NCBI RefSeq assembly: GCF_014529535.1
Contig: NW_023503409.1
Location: 3,844,390-3,908,389 of the forward strand
Direction: 5' to 3'
From: Bradysia coprophila
Taxonomy: Eukaryota; Arthropoda; Insecta; Diptera; Sciaridae
Length of the DNA: 64,000 nucleotides
Shown here: piece after piece, positions 1 through 11,974 of the stretch
Position numbering within the stretch: position 1 is the first letter of the stretch
How the letters are laid out: every line of letters starts with the position of its first letter
Program-made: the position numbers and the translations under genes
The notes under the pieces: generated by a model
Seen by the model: only the letters and a program-made list of their open reading frames with translations
Database searches by the model: none
Told to the model about the DNA's origin: nothing

Positions 1-1
1 C

Positions 2-418
2 GACACATTTTATGTGGTTTCGTTTACCGGTGATCATTTACTCTTGCCGGCTCTGGCACATAATAAAACATTTAGACCAAAAATGTCTTTAATGCTGCCA
101 TCGGTCAATATCAACGGAACCGTGTCGTCTGATCACGTAACACTGATGCAAATCGACTGTGAAGTGATCAATACATCGTTGATTCGCATCAAAGAGAGTC
201 TTATACCGACACATTTGCGTGGTAAACCGGAATCGAATGTTACGTGTTCGGATAGTGGACGGAATGTAACCGATTTACCGGATTTGAAATACAATTCCAA
301 TGAATTCAAGCAAAACGACCTAAAGTCTGTGGAAAGTGCACGGTCATTTCTATTTCCGCAGAAACCGTATTTTACAAATAATTCGAGTGATCGCCGCAGC
401 CAGGGCGACAAAAAGTGA
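2..418 (+). CDS. 3' end of an unidentified protein gene (partial)
   Basis: Open frame running in from the left edge and ending at the TGA at 416-418. It gives about 138 residues. The segment is rich in Asn, Ser and Asp and has several N-x-S/T sites (NGT, NTS, NVT, NNS), as is common in secreted or extracellular proteins. The last residues are hydrophilic (ending SQGDKK) and no membrane segment is visible. A polyadenylation signal AATAAA lies at 637-642, about 220 bases after the stop, which supports a real 3' end. I do not recognise the family. An antisense frame over 133-411 is treated as a shadow. Confidence 0.55.
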   Translation, partial: DTFYVVSFTGDHLLLPALAHNKTFRPKMSLMLPSVNINGTVSSDHVTLMQIDCEVINTSLIRIKESLIPTHLRGKPESNVTCSDSGRNVTDLPDLKYNSNEFKQNDLKSVESARSFLFPQKPYFTNNSSDRRSQGDKK

Positions 419-1248
419 TTTTACTTCGGCAATGTTTTTTAAGTATACTTTTAAGTTAAGTGTGATAGTAGCAACATATGCGTAAGTTAAGACACACAAT
501 TCTGGATTATCTATAGTTGAAGTGTTCTCATAGTTTTAATTCCTTCGTAGCTAAGCTAGCTAATTGTACAAAATTCGTTTTACACTTATTTAAAACCACC
601 TATCTACTTACATTAAGTCGAAACTTACAAAAATGCAATAAATTTTGTGTTATTAATGAAATACAGCGATTTTTTCCCACCTTTCACTAGTTGAGGTAGT
701 GGCACCGGTCGGTTCAATTGTATCTTTGGGAGCTACGACAACAGGGTAAAAGTTTGGAAAGCTCTGTTTATTGGTAATAAGAAAGTAAGAGTTGCATCCA
801 TAAGTGTTTATTGGGCCTTTAGAATAAGAAAACATCTGCACTCGAACATTGAATTCGACAGGATTGATCCAAGAAATTGCGTGCTTCGCTATTTTTAGTC
901 ATTAGGGTCAGGGTCAGATCACGCAACTTTTCAACAAAATTAGGCAAACCAATGATCGGCACATAGTCTTTTAGTCGGGCTACGGAAGTCTTTTTGTCAC
1001 CAAAAAGTTATGAATGCAAAAATATTGTCCGCCGGATCTAAGGACTAATCCGTGCGTTTTAGTAAGCAAAGTGCTTTCAAGCTAGAACTAGAATAAATTT
1101 ACAGACCAGGTTTGCTATGCATGCATCCTCCTTCCTAAATAGTTTTTGAATTTTCAATTAGTTTCTGTAAAGTTTATTTGGCTGAGAAACCGTACAATAC
1201 GCAACAACAACAACAAAAAATCGCGTAATAAATCATCGTGACATAGAG
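419..1248. other. 3' UTR and tail-to-tail spacer
   Basis: Holds the likely 3' UTR of the partial gene (AATAAA at 637-642) and then the 3' flank of the minus-strand SMYD4-like gene. A short run of CAA repeats lies near 1203-1216. No further coding signal seen. Confidence 0.5.
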
Positions 1249-3634
1249 TTACATGGTAATCTTATTACCGTTCTGTAGCAAACACTCCTTCAACGATTGC
1301 TGGCAGTTACAGTAATCTCTAAACGGCGGTGCCATAACTTCATCCAACAATTTCAAAATTTGCAAATATTTTTTGTACGATCCGCTGTAATCCTTTTCGC
1401 TGTACAGTCGCTTCGCTGTTTTGTCCAACATATCCGTGTCCTAAGTCCAAAATAGATCGATAAAAATCACCTAAAACTCGTATCTATCTCAATTTCACTA
1501 ACCTGAATCGCCTTTAGGCCTTTCAAAATATTGGTGAATTGGCCACACTCAATGCACTTTATCATGAATTCATTGCAATCGCTCGGTATTGTGATAATGT
1601 TGTTGCAGGATGCACTATCCCCGTCACACCGGAATCGAATTTCGTCCGTTTTCATGTTCTCGTACAGTGGCCAATTTTCGTCACAAGCTTTGCAATTACA
1701 ATCGAACCAGTACTGCTCCTTTAAAGTAGCCTTTCGGTCATCAATCGCATGTTGACTGTAAATTGGCCCGTAATTTTCGGATATGGTTCCACCACTTTTA
1801 ATGTTCGATACCGAATGAACATGAACGGCACAGCCATTGTAGTATCTGCGAAAAGAGTGAATTTTTTTAAAGTGAGACTGTTACTGCCACACTGGGATAT
1901 GTTTAAGCAGCAAACCTCACGATATCCGGATTGCATGAATGATTAAACAATGCTAAAGTGGGATAGATGCCACCACCAATGAAAACTGTCTTCGACGACT
2001 TTTTATCGGTTTCCGATTCAACTAGTTCGTAGACTTCATGAGTGTTAAACTGCAAAAATTGTAGATTTCTCAACACCAATCCTCCAATAAAATTGAACTC
2101 CGCTTCGAAACCATCGAAGAAAGACGAGATTTTCAGGCACAACGTCAAAAAGTAAGCCATAACTGTGTACTGCATAAAATTCGCCTCAGACCGCATAGTT
2201 TCATGACGGACCAAATTGAAAACCTTCCGATAGTCAGTGTATGGTAGACTAAATGAATTTTCAAAATAATTTTCAGGAAATTCAACAAAAATAAAAAGTT
2301 TTACCTTATGGTGTCTTCAAACTTGACGTTGGTCAACTGTTCCTTGATGTCCTGAAAATAGTTCGGAGATTTTTGTGACATCATTCGCAAGGCCATGTGG
2401 CAATTGATCGAAGATCCCGAATTCCACAATAATTTCAAAATTCCACACTCGAATTTGTGGTACGTTGAAGTTGCTAAGTTACGACACTCAATTGAGCAGA
2501 AAATGACGTTACAGCAGTCTTTACATGGTAGAGGGGCAGCAGATCTAAACGATACGTGAAATTACCAACAATCAAACCACTCATACCTCCAACACAAAAA
2601 TTATTGTCGGTAAGTTGGTCTTCCGTTAAGAAGCCACATCCTAAATCCCTTAACTGCTGAACTGGAAATTATCCAAACATTAACTTACCTTTTGAAGCAA
2701 TGTTGACAATGAGTCTTGCTGAACTTTTCCAAAAGCATTGCACAATGTGGATTTTCCACTAAAATTTCATCTCCAATTGCTATGTCTTTCTTAGCTTTCG
2801 CGAACCGTCCCTCGTTGGGATTGTAATCAAAGGTCACCGAACTATTCAAACCGTACTTCGAAACATCTGCCTTCTTGTTCTTCAGCTTTAACTGTTTGAA
2901 CTTGGCAATCTGATCTTCCTGCTGCTGCAGCATTTTGATCATGATCTGAGAATCTTTTTCTAGTTTTCCACGCTTTTCAAACGACAAATTTGAAATGTCC
3001 AAGTGGGTTACTGTAGCTCTAAAGAAGTGAGTGAAAGATTTAATCTTTAAGAAATATGGTCAGTGTTGGCTAAGTTATATACTTGAATGCATTCATTGCA
3101 TCATCGAAATCCTTTTGTGCTAAATGGCACCTTGCCTTACGCTCATACAGTTTATAACGCAAATGTTTAGGATAATTCGGCATAGCTAAGGATATATCGC
3201 GCAATGCCCGATCGTAATCTTCCATGTGGTACAGTGCAGCAGATCGATTTGCATAAATAATGGACATTTCTTCACCTTTAAAAACAGAGAAATCGGATAA
3301 AGAACATATGGCCCGAATCGCAACAGTAAATTGTACCATTTTCTTCCGGTGTGTTTATCAGTGAAACATTGTACAAAGTCAATGCAGCCACCCAGTTTTT
3401 GTTTTGAAATGCAACATTACCCTGTTGCTTCAATTTCAATGCCTCGGCGGAATTCTTTTTCGTCACATCACACTGAAGATTCATGTTCTTGACACTCGCT
3501 AAATTAGCAATAAACTCGAAACGAGTACTGTCGGTGGCTAATTTTCCAAATTCGGACTTTTCTGCGTCCGTGATACTGTTCTGTATGTTTAAGTAGAGAT
3601 CTTTGAAAAATCCTTTTTGATTAGCGAACTCCAT
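1249..3634 (-). CDS. Smyd4: SMYD4-type SET and MYND domain protein
   Basis: Probable lysine methyltransferase of the SMYD4 branch. Seven exons read in phase: 3337-3634, 3083-3275, 2689-3018, 2305-2544, 1916-2248, 1503-1845 and 1249-1440, giving 642 residues. The N-terminal third carries TPR-like helices (around LKQQGNVAFQNKNW and NRSAALYHMEDYDRAL). Next comes the first SET segment (GRFAKAKKDIAIGDEIL). A MYND zinc finger is split across the exon 3/4 junction, with paired Cys from CQHCF to CKDCCNVIFCSIEC and a final H-x3-C. The SET core shows NHSCNPDIV and the ENYGP motif, and post-SET cysteines appear in CNCKAC. I take the ATG at 3634 (MEFANQKG) because the longer frame starts only with TTG. 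All introns are short with GT-AG ends. SMYD proteins methylate histone or non-histone lysines; the substrate here is unknown. Confidence 0.88.
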
Positions 3635-4052
3635 TTTGACGAATTGATTCAATAATTTCCAGATTTTCCGGGTGAAAAATGCAGAAAAAAGCGACCGTGT
3701 GTTTCTTTAAATGATTTTCTCACTGAAGATTTTCGTCTTCGTTGCATGTGTTTCGAAAAAATTTATTTTGAGAATCGTATTTTTGTCGGAAAATCTGTTT
3801 AAAAATAGATTCAAGAATTGTTTTACGGAGTATTCGAAAAGATTGGGCGCGTTAATTTTGAAGAAAGAAAATTCTAAAAATTTTAATTTTTCTCATTTCA
3901 CCCGAACCCGACATTGTCTGTTCACAATACCCATTGAAAACAAAATTTGTTAGAAACTTACCATATTAAGATTAAATCCGGATCAGTCACTGTTCAACGT
4001 ACAGTCTAGTGATAGACGGAAAATTTTTCATTTCTTTAGTTTTCCCGTAAGA

Positions 4053-4203
4053 CAGGTCCGGACTGGCTGTACTGGACGATCGGGCGATGCCTGATGCACG
4101 TTTTGCTTTTTGGCGCTCCTCAGACCAAAAAGTTTATTTAGGCGCCTCTGAACCTTTTTCAGCCAATTCGCCCGATGCGCTTTTGGTAACCAGTCCAGCC
4201 CTG
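4053..4203. mobile_element. hAT-type MITE, 151 bp, with 8-bp target duplication
   Basis: Ends are CAGGTCCGGACTGG and CCAGTCCAGCCCTG, imperfect terminal inverted repeats starting CAGG and ending CCTG as in hAT elements. It is flanked by ccgtaaga (4045-4052) and ctgtaaga (4204-4211), matching at 7 of 8 bases. The inner arms also pair around CGGGCGA words. It has no coding capacity. Confidence 0.7.
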
Positions 4204-4539
4204 CTGTAAGATCACACTATATCTCTCCATACACACTTATTTCTGGCGTCTTTGGCGATAAGAGCTGACTAATAATGTGAACAGACTATTAGTTTTTCCG
4301 AAATCTTAGGGCAGGGAGGTTTCACAGGAGATTATACTTTCCAAATAACATTCCTAGGCAATGCTAATGTCCTATTTCCGACTAGATTTACAGCTTTAAA
4401 AGTCGAACTTGCTCGCCGTTTTATAGCTATTTTTAAATATTTTTTAACTGAACTAATCCAGCGATAAATCATTCAAAGTAAAAAAGTCTTAAGTGATAGT
4501 AATAGTTTTTAAATCAGCCCTATATCGGCTTGGCGATAA

Positions 4540-4671
4540 TGCTTAATTTTCACTTACCGAAAAAGTACTCCGTGTGAGAGACAAAATCGATTATTTTTTT
4601 TCAATTTTTGCTTTGTTTACTTAACAGATTGCTCTCTCACGGAGTACTTTTTGTTGAGTGGAAACCACACT
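4540..4671. mobile_element. Harbinger-like MITE, copy 1
   Basis: Inverted arms contain AAAAAGTACTCCGTGTGAGAG on the left and CTCTCACGGAGTACTTTTTG on the right. It is a diverged member of the family whose other copies lie at 11855-11974, 39949-40097 and 58205-58353. The left flank is TAA; the right flank reads TGA, a decayed 3-bp target duplication. Confidence 0.7.
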
Positions 4672-6014
4672 TGAGAGTCTTGGATGTGATGAAACGATAG
4701 CAAACGCTTTTTTCAAACCCTCATCATCAAGACAATATAGAGCAGATTGAAAAACCGATTTTACTGTTCCTGAGATGGCATTTTATTTGACTAAAACCCG
4801 ACGAGTAAAATATTAATTATTTTTTTGTTGACATTGGTTTTGTTGCAGCGACATCTTTCAGTGAAATAGTGAATCGTCTTCTATCGGTAGAGTTGACATA
4901 GAATAGAGAAAAGAGAACTGATGCCGTTATCCCTTTCCAGTGTGTATTTTCGTGAGACATAACATTTGGAAAATGTGAAGAAATTTCATAAAATTCTGCA
5001 ATAGCGTCGACTTAGAGTCAGTTGTTGGTGAAGAACGAATCTCATTTGTTGTTTTGGACAGAAAATATTTGTTGCTAACTGGATTCGAGAATATTTTGCA
5101 TCACTGAACATTATTGATTTTATTGACAACTGTAGATTCGTCAATATTTCTCTAACATTTAAATTTGAACTCAAAAAGCAATCAGGACTCTTGCAACCAC
5201 TTTAATTAACATGATTTTCATCGCATAATTCGCTTACGTTTTTCTACTAATTGTTTTAGTCAATATTCCACTAACGGTTTTTTTTCCTCGATTGAAATTT
5301 GAATAAAAAATTCAGGAGAAAACGTGACTTTCCACATAAAATTACTAAACAAGAAATATCAAGCGACTCTTACATTGGACAGCAGCGATTTCTTAACTCT
5401 TAACATCTTGAAGAATCTGAAGCAAAAACGATGAAAAGTGAAAGGTGAAATACACTCTGTACATTGCTGGGAATGTTCTATCTTCGTTAAAAATCAAACG
5501 AATATTTGTTTTTATTACGATTACTAGTGACTTTTATTTCCACAAAATCATTTTTTTGATATAATCAGAACGAAAATCGAATTGATCCTTGCAAATAGTT
5601 CTGGAATTTGGATTATTATTAGTAATTCGGTCTCATGTTACAAAAACTACGTTTAGCCTTAGAAGTTATTTCTCTAGGTTAAATGCTGATTGGGATGGGC
5701 AAACGCTTAATATGGAATAACACATTCATGTAAAACCCTATTCCATCCAGAATGATTCAATTAAAATCCGAAATCTGACGTATATTTTAGTGAAATGAAC
5801 AAGAAACAGCTCTTTTAAATTTAAACGAAAGAAAAAAATCAAAAATAAAATTCATAAAATCTTCAAAAGTCCAACATTTACCTAATCATTCGAAAAAAAA
5901 ACTCGGGGAATTTTTTTATAATAAAATCAAAGAGAAACGTCAACATTTAGTCGGTCAAATATGAGTATGATTTAGAGCTGTTCAATGATTTGGTTGATTT
6001 TGCCCCCCAGTACT

Positions 6015-6687
6015 TCACTTTTTACCAAGGGGCGCTAGTGGTGCCCCGCGATCCTTTCCACGCAATTTTAAGCCAATCACTTTTTCGATTTTGCCCAAAA
6101 TCAAATTGTTCGGTATGCCACGACCAGCTTCGTAGTCTTGAACAACTTGTGGTTTTTCGCAAATTTTCTGAAAACGAGTGAAACTTCGATTAATTTAACT
6201 ATTTCAACAGTTTTCATGAAAATGACGACGTAATTCAGTGTCAAATGATACCCCAACCCATTTTGGTTTGAAATTATTTGTAATGAAGAACCAACGCACA
6301 TATAGCATGAAACAATCCGAAAAACACTTACGGTTGCAAGGTCTTTTTGACTCAGTCCTTTGCCCTGTCTCCCCTGTTGAATAATCTTTCCGACATCCAA
6401 TGGAATCTTATCATGTTTCAGCTCTTCATTTTCCCTATCCAGCTTCGCAGTGTTTTTCGTCGTCTGGTGTTGCTTATTGGTGCCAGCGCCGACTAATATT
6501 TCATGTGGAATGAGAGTTTCAGTTGACAATAAACAATAAATGGAGGTAAAAAATGGACATTACATTTTTGAGAAGTATCAACTTGTGCACCCTGCCGACG
6601 GGCCTGATTTACGGCGGATTCCGTTTTCATTGTAGAGGCCTTTGGAGCTCTCTTACGCAAGATGGTTACAGTATCCCAATCACTCAT
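6015..6687 (-). CDS. mbf1: Multiprotein bridging factor 1 (MBF1)
   Basis: Conserved transcriptional coactivator that links sequence-specific bZIP or nuclear-receptor activators to TBP. Three exons: 6564-6687, 6332-6492 and 6015-6167, giving 145 residues. The N-terminal MBF1 domain begins [16 protein letters not shown] and contains the invariant [11 protein letters not shown] segment. It is followed by a linker with [18 protein letters not shown]. The C-terminal HTH_3 (cro/C1-type) domain runs from [22 protein letters not shown] into exon 3 with [10 protein letters not shown], ending in a basic LGKK. Length and order match animal MBF1 (about 145-148 residues). Introns are short with GT-AG ends. 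Confidence 0.96.
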
Positions 6688-7123
6688 TGTTAACAGAGTT
6701 TCTTGTAGAGTTTTCAATCGATTCGTTTTTCAGTTCAGAAATAATAAATTTCTAGAAGGCTCACCTTTTGCAAATATGGTGTAAATTTTTTTTTATTTTC
6801 CTTTTATTTTGACATTATATCGAGGTTCTAGTACCACAAGACCATCTAGTATTGGTGGCGGGTTTGGTGTGTATGGTTGGCGGTTCACTGAAAAAAAAAA
6901 TTAATTTTAAAATTCTTCATTTCGTTTACTTGTGGATTCGTCAACAGATTAGTGTTGAACGACGATGTCATCCCCAAACTATCTTCATTAAATTAGTCAG
7001 CCAAAAAGTTTGTTTCGTGAAATTTCGTGAAAACCCTATGATTGAGGAATCTAGGAACCACCATAGGAGTAATGAAAGTATAGGTATGGTCTAATGTCAA
7101 AATTTGTATGAAGTGGAGGAAAT

Positions 7124-7273
7124 CAAGGCTGTATACTTTGGGGAGGTCGCCTTCTACATACAAACAAATTCACCAAAATTGAACTTGTATGGCGAGGTGA
7201 ATTTTTTGTATGAAACGTGGTGTGTAACATGCGTATCTGCATCTGCGTGACCTCCCCAAAGTATACAGCCTTG
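7124..7273. repeat. Inverted-repeat element, CAAGGCTGTA family
   Basis: About 150 bp with near-perfect terminal inverted repeats: CAAGGCTGTATACTTTGGGG at 7124-7143 mirrors the right end through 7273. The same terminal word recurs as a short palindrome at 11349-11386 and as a single arm near 50724-50750, so this is a dispersed family. No target duplication could be defined. Confidence 0.65.
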
Positions 7274-7754
7274 AAGGAAACAGCGATTTCATATAAACAA
7301 ACTCATTTGTCAATAAATTAAGATTGGCTCACCTGTGTGTATATTACGTAGGTGGAAGCACGGGGTTTCAGGGGGTTTCGAACATTTAGTTTTTTCATGT
7401 TGCAGATATTGCAGTGTCAAATTCTGTCCAAGATGTGACATATTTGCAAGGTATTGGCCTTTTTCACAAAGTATAATCAGCGTAACCTTCGTAAAAAGAA
7501 TCTTGAATCTGACAAGAGCACGTGTGCCAACGTGTAAAAAACAAATGTTCAAAACCCCCTGCTGAACCGTGGCGATCCTCTTGTCAAACGGACAGTACAT
7601 AAACAAATTCCATCATTTATGAAAATCAGCTTTTTTTATATGAAATCGCTTTTTCCTCCGGTTTGTATGGGCAGACCATACCCGGTTTGTAATTTCATTG
7701 CATAGGAGCACCTTTATTATCTGGAAAATAAGGCTGCTAGGAATAGCAAATGAA

Positions 7755-7941
7755 CAAAGCACCTAGCAGGGTGTTAGAAAAAAATGAAGTAGTACTTTAA
7801 TCGAAGTATGCGAATATTTCCATACCTTTTTTTCATAATGTCATTGCAAAATTACCATTAAGGCTGCTAGTGGTATTATTGGTATCAAAAAACTACTCTA
7901 TTTGACGTGTAAAAACCTCTATTACGCTGCTAGGTGCTTTG
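7755..7941. mobile_element. hAT-like MITE, 187 bp, with target duplication
   Basis: Perfect 15-bp terminal inverted repeats CAAAGCACCTAGCAG / CTGCTAGGTGCTTTG. They are directly flanked by identical aaatgaa heptamers at 7748-7754 and 7942-7948. The terminal word AGGCTGCTAG also occurs internally and just upstream. It is non-coding. Confidence 0.7.
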
Positions 7942-8786
7942 AAATGAATCAAAAAATTTCCATTTTGAAACTCTTTATATTGCAGTTTTTACAGAAACAT
8001 TTTCCACAATATACATGCAATTTTTGAGGTTGTATGGGAACTGCCGGCAGCCAAAACTCCGAAACTACCGAATAGATTTTTTTCCGTGTAGAAGGTACTT
8101 TTGGTCCAGATGACGTCATTGACATTACAAATTTCAAGAATGTCTATAGAAATGTTTAGTAGTTACTGAGATCAGAGAACTACCTAACTAACTAACTAAC
8201 TAAGTAGTAACTAAATACGAACGTAATAATTTTTCTTTGTCTAATGGAACTTTAATAATGAATCTTGAACCAAGGTATGATCGATTCGATGTTAAACATA
8301 CTCGTAATATGTATCAAAATAGTATGCAAATAAGTTCGTATTCCAAATCTTTATGTCCTCTGGAAGAGATTAAGGTTATGAAAAAACAGGTTAAGACACT
8401 TCTGAGTTGATCACGAACTTGATAAAAACTTTTTTTTTTTCTTCAAGTTGACATTTCAAACAATCTGTAATGAGTGTGTTCAACAAAAGCAATACAACAA
8501 TTTTAAATAAAATGTATCTATTTGTCAAAATTTGTGTGTCAGTACACTGGAAGAGAACTTTGGGAAGAGACACCATAACTTATTTTATTCATTAACTTTT
8601 ACAGATCCCGCGTAGTTTTACAGATTTATCTTTGTCATTATATTAAACGCACTAGTTGCACTAGTGCGCATTCTCTAGTACTTCTGGTGACAGTTCGATT
8701 GTGTACAGCTTCACGTCATTTACCGTGATTTTGCTTTTCAGTCGTTGGAATTACAAGTTCATTTTTTTAGCCGAAAACCCATTAAA

Positions 8787-9555
8787 ATGCTGGCAATCGA
8801 AGATTTTCCCGAATATAATGTTCCAGGAGCTAAGCAGGTTCAGTTCAATCCGTACGAATCGAATGGAGGGTGAGTAAATTGCATAAATAAAACATTTTAA
8901 GGTTATGGTATCGTGACGGTGAGCTTTTTGTTTGTCCCTTAGATCGGTTGTTGCTGTTGCTGGCGACGATTATGCTATCATTGCGGCCGACACTCGTTTG
9001 AGTTCCGGCTACTCAATCCATACCCGTCATCAGGACAAATCATTTAAATTGTCCGATAAAACCGTTTTGGCATCAACTGGATGTTGGTGTGATACATTGT
9101 CGTTGACAAGTTTGGTATCAGCTCGTATGCAGATGTACGAACATTTGCATAACAAAAAAATGTCCACCACTGCGGTTGCACAAATGTTATCAATTCTCAT
9201 GTACAATCGACGATTCTTTCCGTACTACGTTTCGAATGTGTTGGCTGGCATCGACGAAAATGGCGAAGGAGTTGTTTACAGCTATGATCCGATTGGTCAT
9301 TGTGAACGTAAGAAATACAGTGCCGGTGGATCGGCTGGACCACTACTGCAACCAGTTCTGGACAATCAAGTTGGTCTTAAGAACCAAGTTGGAGTCGAAA
9401 CAGGACCGATACCATTGGAGCGCGCTAAAGCTATCATTCGTGACACTCTAATATCGGCAGCAGAGAGAGACATCTACACGGGAGATGGTGTCATATTCAA
9501 TATCATCACCAAGGATGGCATCAAACAGGAACGCATCGATTTGAGAAAGGATTAG
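8787..9555 (+). CDS. Prosbeta6: Proteasome subunit beta type-1 (beta-6)
   Basis: Structural, non-catalytic beta-6 subunit of the 20S core particle. Two exons, 8787-8869 and 8943-9555, joined within a Gly codon, give 231 residues. After a short leader (MLAIEDFPEYNVPGAKQ) comes the Ntn-hydrolase fold with GGSVVAVAGDDYAIIAADTR, then TGCWCDTLSL, the YNRRFFPYYVSNVLAGID segment, a GSAGPLLQPVLDNQ loop and the C-terminal RDIYTGDGV. The position of the catalytic Thr of active subunits is not Thr, as known for beta-6. A polyadenylation signal AATAAA at 9629-9634 follows. The gene is convergent with the PTGES2-like gene, whose stop lies 153 bases away. Confidence 0.96.
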
Positions 9556-9708
9556 GGAGTAGCCGATCGGCAGGAGTGTATCGCAAAGCTCCAATTTATG
9601 TTAAAAAGCCGCCGGAAATTGGGAGGAAAATAAACTTTGTATTCAGTAATCCATTCAATTATTACATTTTGTTACGATGGTGCCGTCGAGTGACGAATTG
9701 GATGCACA

Positions 9709-11088
9709 TTAGTTCGGTAAGTACTGCATATCCACTTGACTTAAGACTGTTCCGCGACGGTTTCGCACATATTCTTTCATAGCATTGAACCAAGGTCCTG
9801 AAATCGAAAATACATTTTTTGTCTCACCTCAGATGATCAATCCCAAGCAAATATCAACACTCACCAATTTTCGTATTTTGTAGACAATCTTTAAATGCTT
9901 CGCACCCCTCCATGCTATTGAGTACACCGAAAACATTCAAGTCGGCCAAATTCGGCTCCTTTCCACCCAAAAATTTCGTCTTATTCTTTTCAATAGCGTT
10001 CGTCCACTGGTTGCAAGCATCATACAAATGCATTCGTACGTCGTCCGTCAATCCATGTCGTTTTTTGAGTCTTTTTCCTATTGCCCACATAGCAGCTGCT
10101 CCAACGTAAACCATTAAGTTTCGTTCCCATTTGGGGAAATGTACGTCCCATTCGCCGGCCTGCGAAAACCATTCGAATGTTGCCAGTGCCTCGGAAGTGG
10201 TTCGGTACACATTCGGTGATATCATGTGCACTAAATGGCTGTCGACCCAACTCCTCCACTTACGCTCCTCTCTAGAAATAATGTGTTTCGTTACAGTAAA
10301 TCTGAATCACCGACACAACGTGAACTCACTCCATTTGTTCCCTAGTGGCTGATTTCGGACGAGTTTCTTGGAACATTAAAAAGTACTTGTTTACGACGTC
10401 AGTTTTCTGTTTGCCATTATCATCGGTAAAAGATATGCTTGGATAGTAGTTAACCAATTGACCGATGTCTTGATCTGTATTTAGAAGGTAACTGGCTAAT
10501 GACGATATAATCATACTCGAATCTGTCAACTGAACGTATTTTCCATCCTTCCGTTTTGCCAGTAACATAGGAACTTTCTTGTATTTGGTCCATTTAATGT
10601 CTTGTCGAAGAACGGCGTCTACCTCAACGACTGAGTATGAGAATCCTTGACTGTCCAGAAATGCGCGAACCTGATTCGAATTCATTAAGATTCGTTAAGA
10701 TTGGGAGGACTTAGGTCCTGTCATTGCATGTACTGACCTTGCAACAAAACGGGCATGTTTGGTATTGAAACAACACCAGGTCCAAGTCTGTGTTATCATT
10801 GGGATTATAGATTTTGCGCGTGATTCGTACATTATCCGGAAATTTATCAATAACTGCCGGTTTCTTTTCTGTTGCTAGGGCAGTATCGCCTCCACTGGTG
10901 ATCGACAAATAACCAGAATATCCGGCACCAATAAGTCCTCCAACTCCCATGCTCACAACCATTAGTTTTGTATTGCTCATCCTTTTAACTGGAGCTGCAC
11001 CGATTTGTTGTGCATAACTGCGATGCAACACTTGAAACGTAAGACGTCGGCACGAAATTAATCGGCTGCAAAGGCTGAATGTTGCCAT
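9709..11088 (-). CDS. Ptges2: Prostaglandin E synthase 2-like protein (membrane-associated glutaredoxin/GST fold)
   Basis: Four exons: 10738-11088, 10330-10670, 9865-10271 and 9709-9797, all in phase, about 395 residues. The N-terminus (MATFSLCSRLISCRRLTFQV) is basic and looks like a mitochondrial or membrane targeting region. A hydrophobic stretch LMVVSMGVGGLIGAGYSGYL follows. The glutaredoxin-like part carries the family's CxxC motif, YQTCPFCCKVRAFL, across the exon 1/2 junction, then VPML and DSSMIISSLASYL typical of the thioredoxin fold. The GST C-terminal helices follow (ERKWRSWVDSHLVHMISPN, GGKEPNLADLNVFGVL). The protein ends QVDMQYLPN. In vertebrates the family binds glutathione/heme and can isomerise PGH2; the fly role is less clear. 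Drosophila Su(P) belongs to this family. Confidence 0.92.
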
Positions 11089-11348
11089 TACTGTTGGATG
11101 TAATTACTTCTTATTTAAGATAAACAGGTGAACTACACAGATTAAATAACTTTGCTGTAACTTTCATCCAAAGAAAATGCGAAAATTACAATCAAATTGT
11201 CAAGTGTAGCTAGTACTCTGCCGTCGTCGAATTCGTGTGTCTCGGATAATATTGACACTTCTTAACAGTGAAAGCGTTTTATACCATGTACGAAAATGTA
11301 AAAGCGAAACCCGTTTGAAAGTTTAAAAATAGAACTCAGACCCTGGAT

Positions 11349-11386
11349 CAAGGCTGTAAACTTTGGGCCGCAAAGTTTACAGGCTT
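11349..11386. repeat. Short palindrome of the CAAGGCTGTA family
   Basis: CAAGGCTGTAAACTTTG is followed after 4 bases by its near-complement CAAAGTTTACAGGCTTG. It looks like two element ends joined with almost no interior, related to 7124-7273. Confidence 0.6.
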
Positions 11387-11854
11387 GCCCTGGATACCGA
11401 TGAAAGGATAAAACAGGTAAAACAAGATCAAGTTCGTAGAATTTTTATCTGATTTTTTGATCTGAACCAAATTGGTTATATTGGACGTTATATCGATTCA
11501 ATGTCCTGGCAGTAATTGGGTAATTCTGAAGTGATTTTCAAAAAAAGGGAAATCGACGGCGAATGCCATTACAAAAATATTTCGATAGATGATTACCTTC
11601 TACAAGTATTCTTTTTCTAAACTTTACCAGACTGATTTAAAGCTCAACATCTTGAGTGGGTCAGGCTCCTTGACTGAATATTGATTTTAAACAATTTGGG
11701 CATTAATAATCTCTTTTACAAGAGTTAAAAATGCCAATTATTTTTGGATGTTTAAACCATTATGCGTATGCGTTCGATTATTACGTTTCTTTCAACATAA
11801 TTGCTTGCATTATTAGCACATTCCAAATTTTTATTTTGACGAGTGGGGACCTTA

Positions 11855-11974
11855 AGTATGGGTTCCACTCAACAAAAAGTACTCTGTGAGAGAGCGATCT
11901 GTTAAGTAAACAAAGCAAAAATTGAAAGAAATTCTCTCACACGGAGTATCTTTTTGGTAAGTGAAAATCTAGCC
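11855..11974. mobile_element. Harbinger-like MITE, copy 2
   Basis: Inverted orientation relative to the other copies, 120 bp, with arms around CAAAAAGTACTCTGTGAGAG and CTCTCACACGGAGTATC. It is flanked on both sides by TTA (11852-11854 and 11975-11977), the 3-bp TWA target duplication of PIF/Harbinger elements. Confidence 0.75.

Larger units (their letters stand above)
3635..6014. other. Intergenic region with two MITEs
   Basis: Divergence-free spacer between the SMYD4-like gene and MBF1. It contains a hAT-type MITE at 4053-4203 and a Harbinger-type MITE at 4540-4671, listed separately. The remainder is AT-rich, and I see no credible coding exon or RNA gene in it. Confidence 0.5.
6688..8786. 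other. Intergenic region with three repeat elements
   Basis: Head-to-head spacer between MBF1 and the proteasome gene. It contains an inverted-repeat element at 7124-7273, a hAT-like MITE at 7755-7941 and a short (CTAA)n tract at 8183-8202. Small open frames here show no codon bias or recognisable motifs. Confidence 0.5.
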
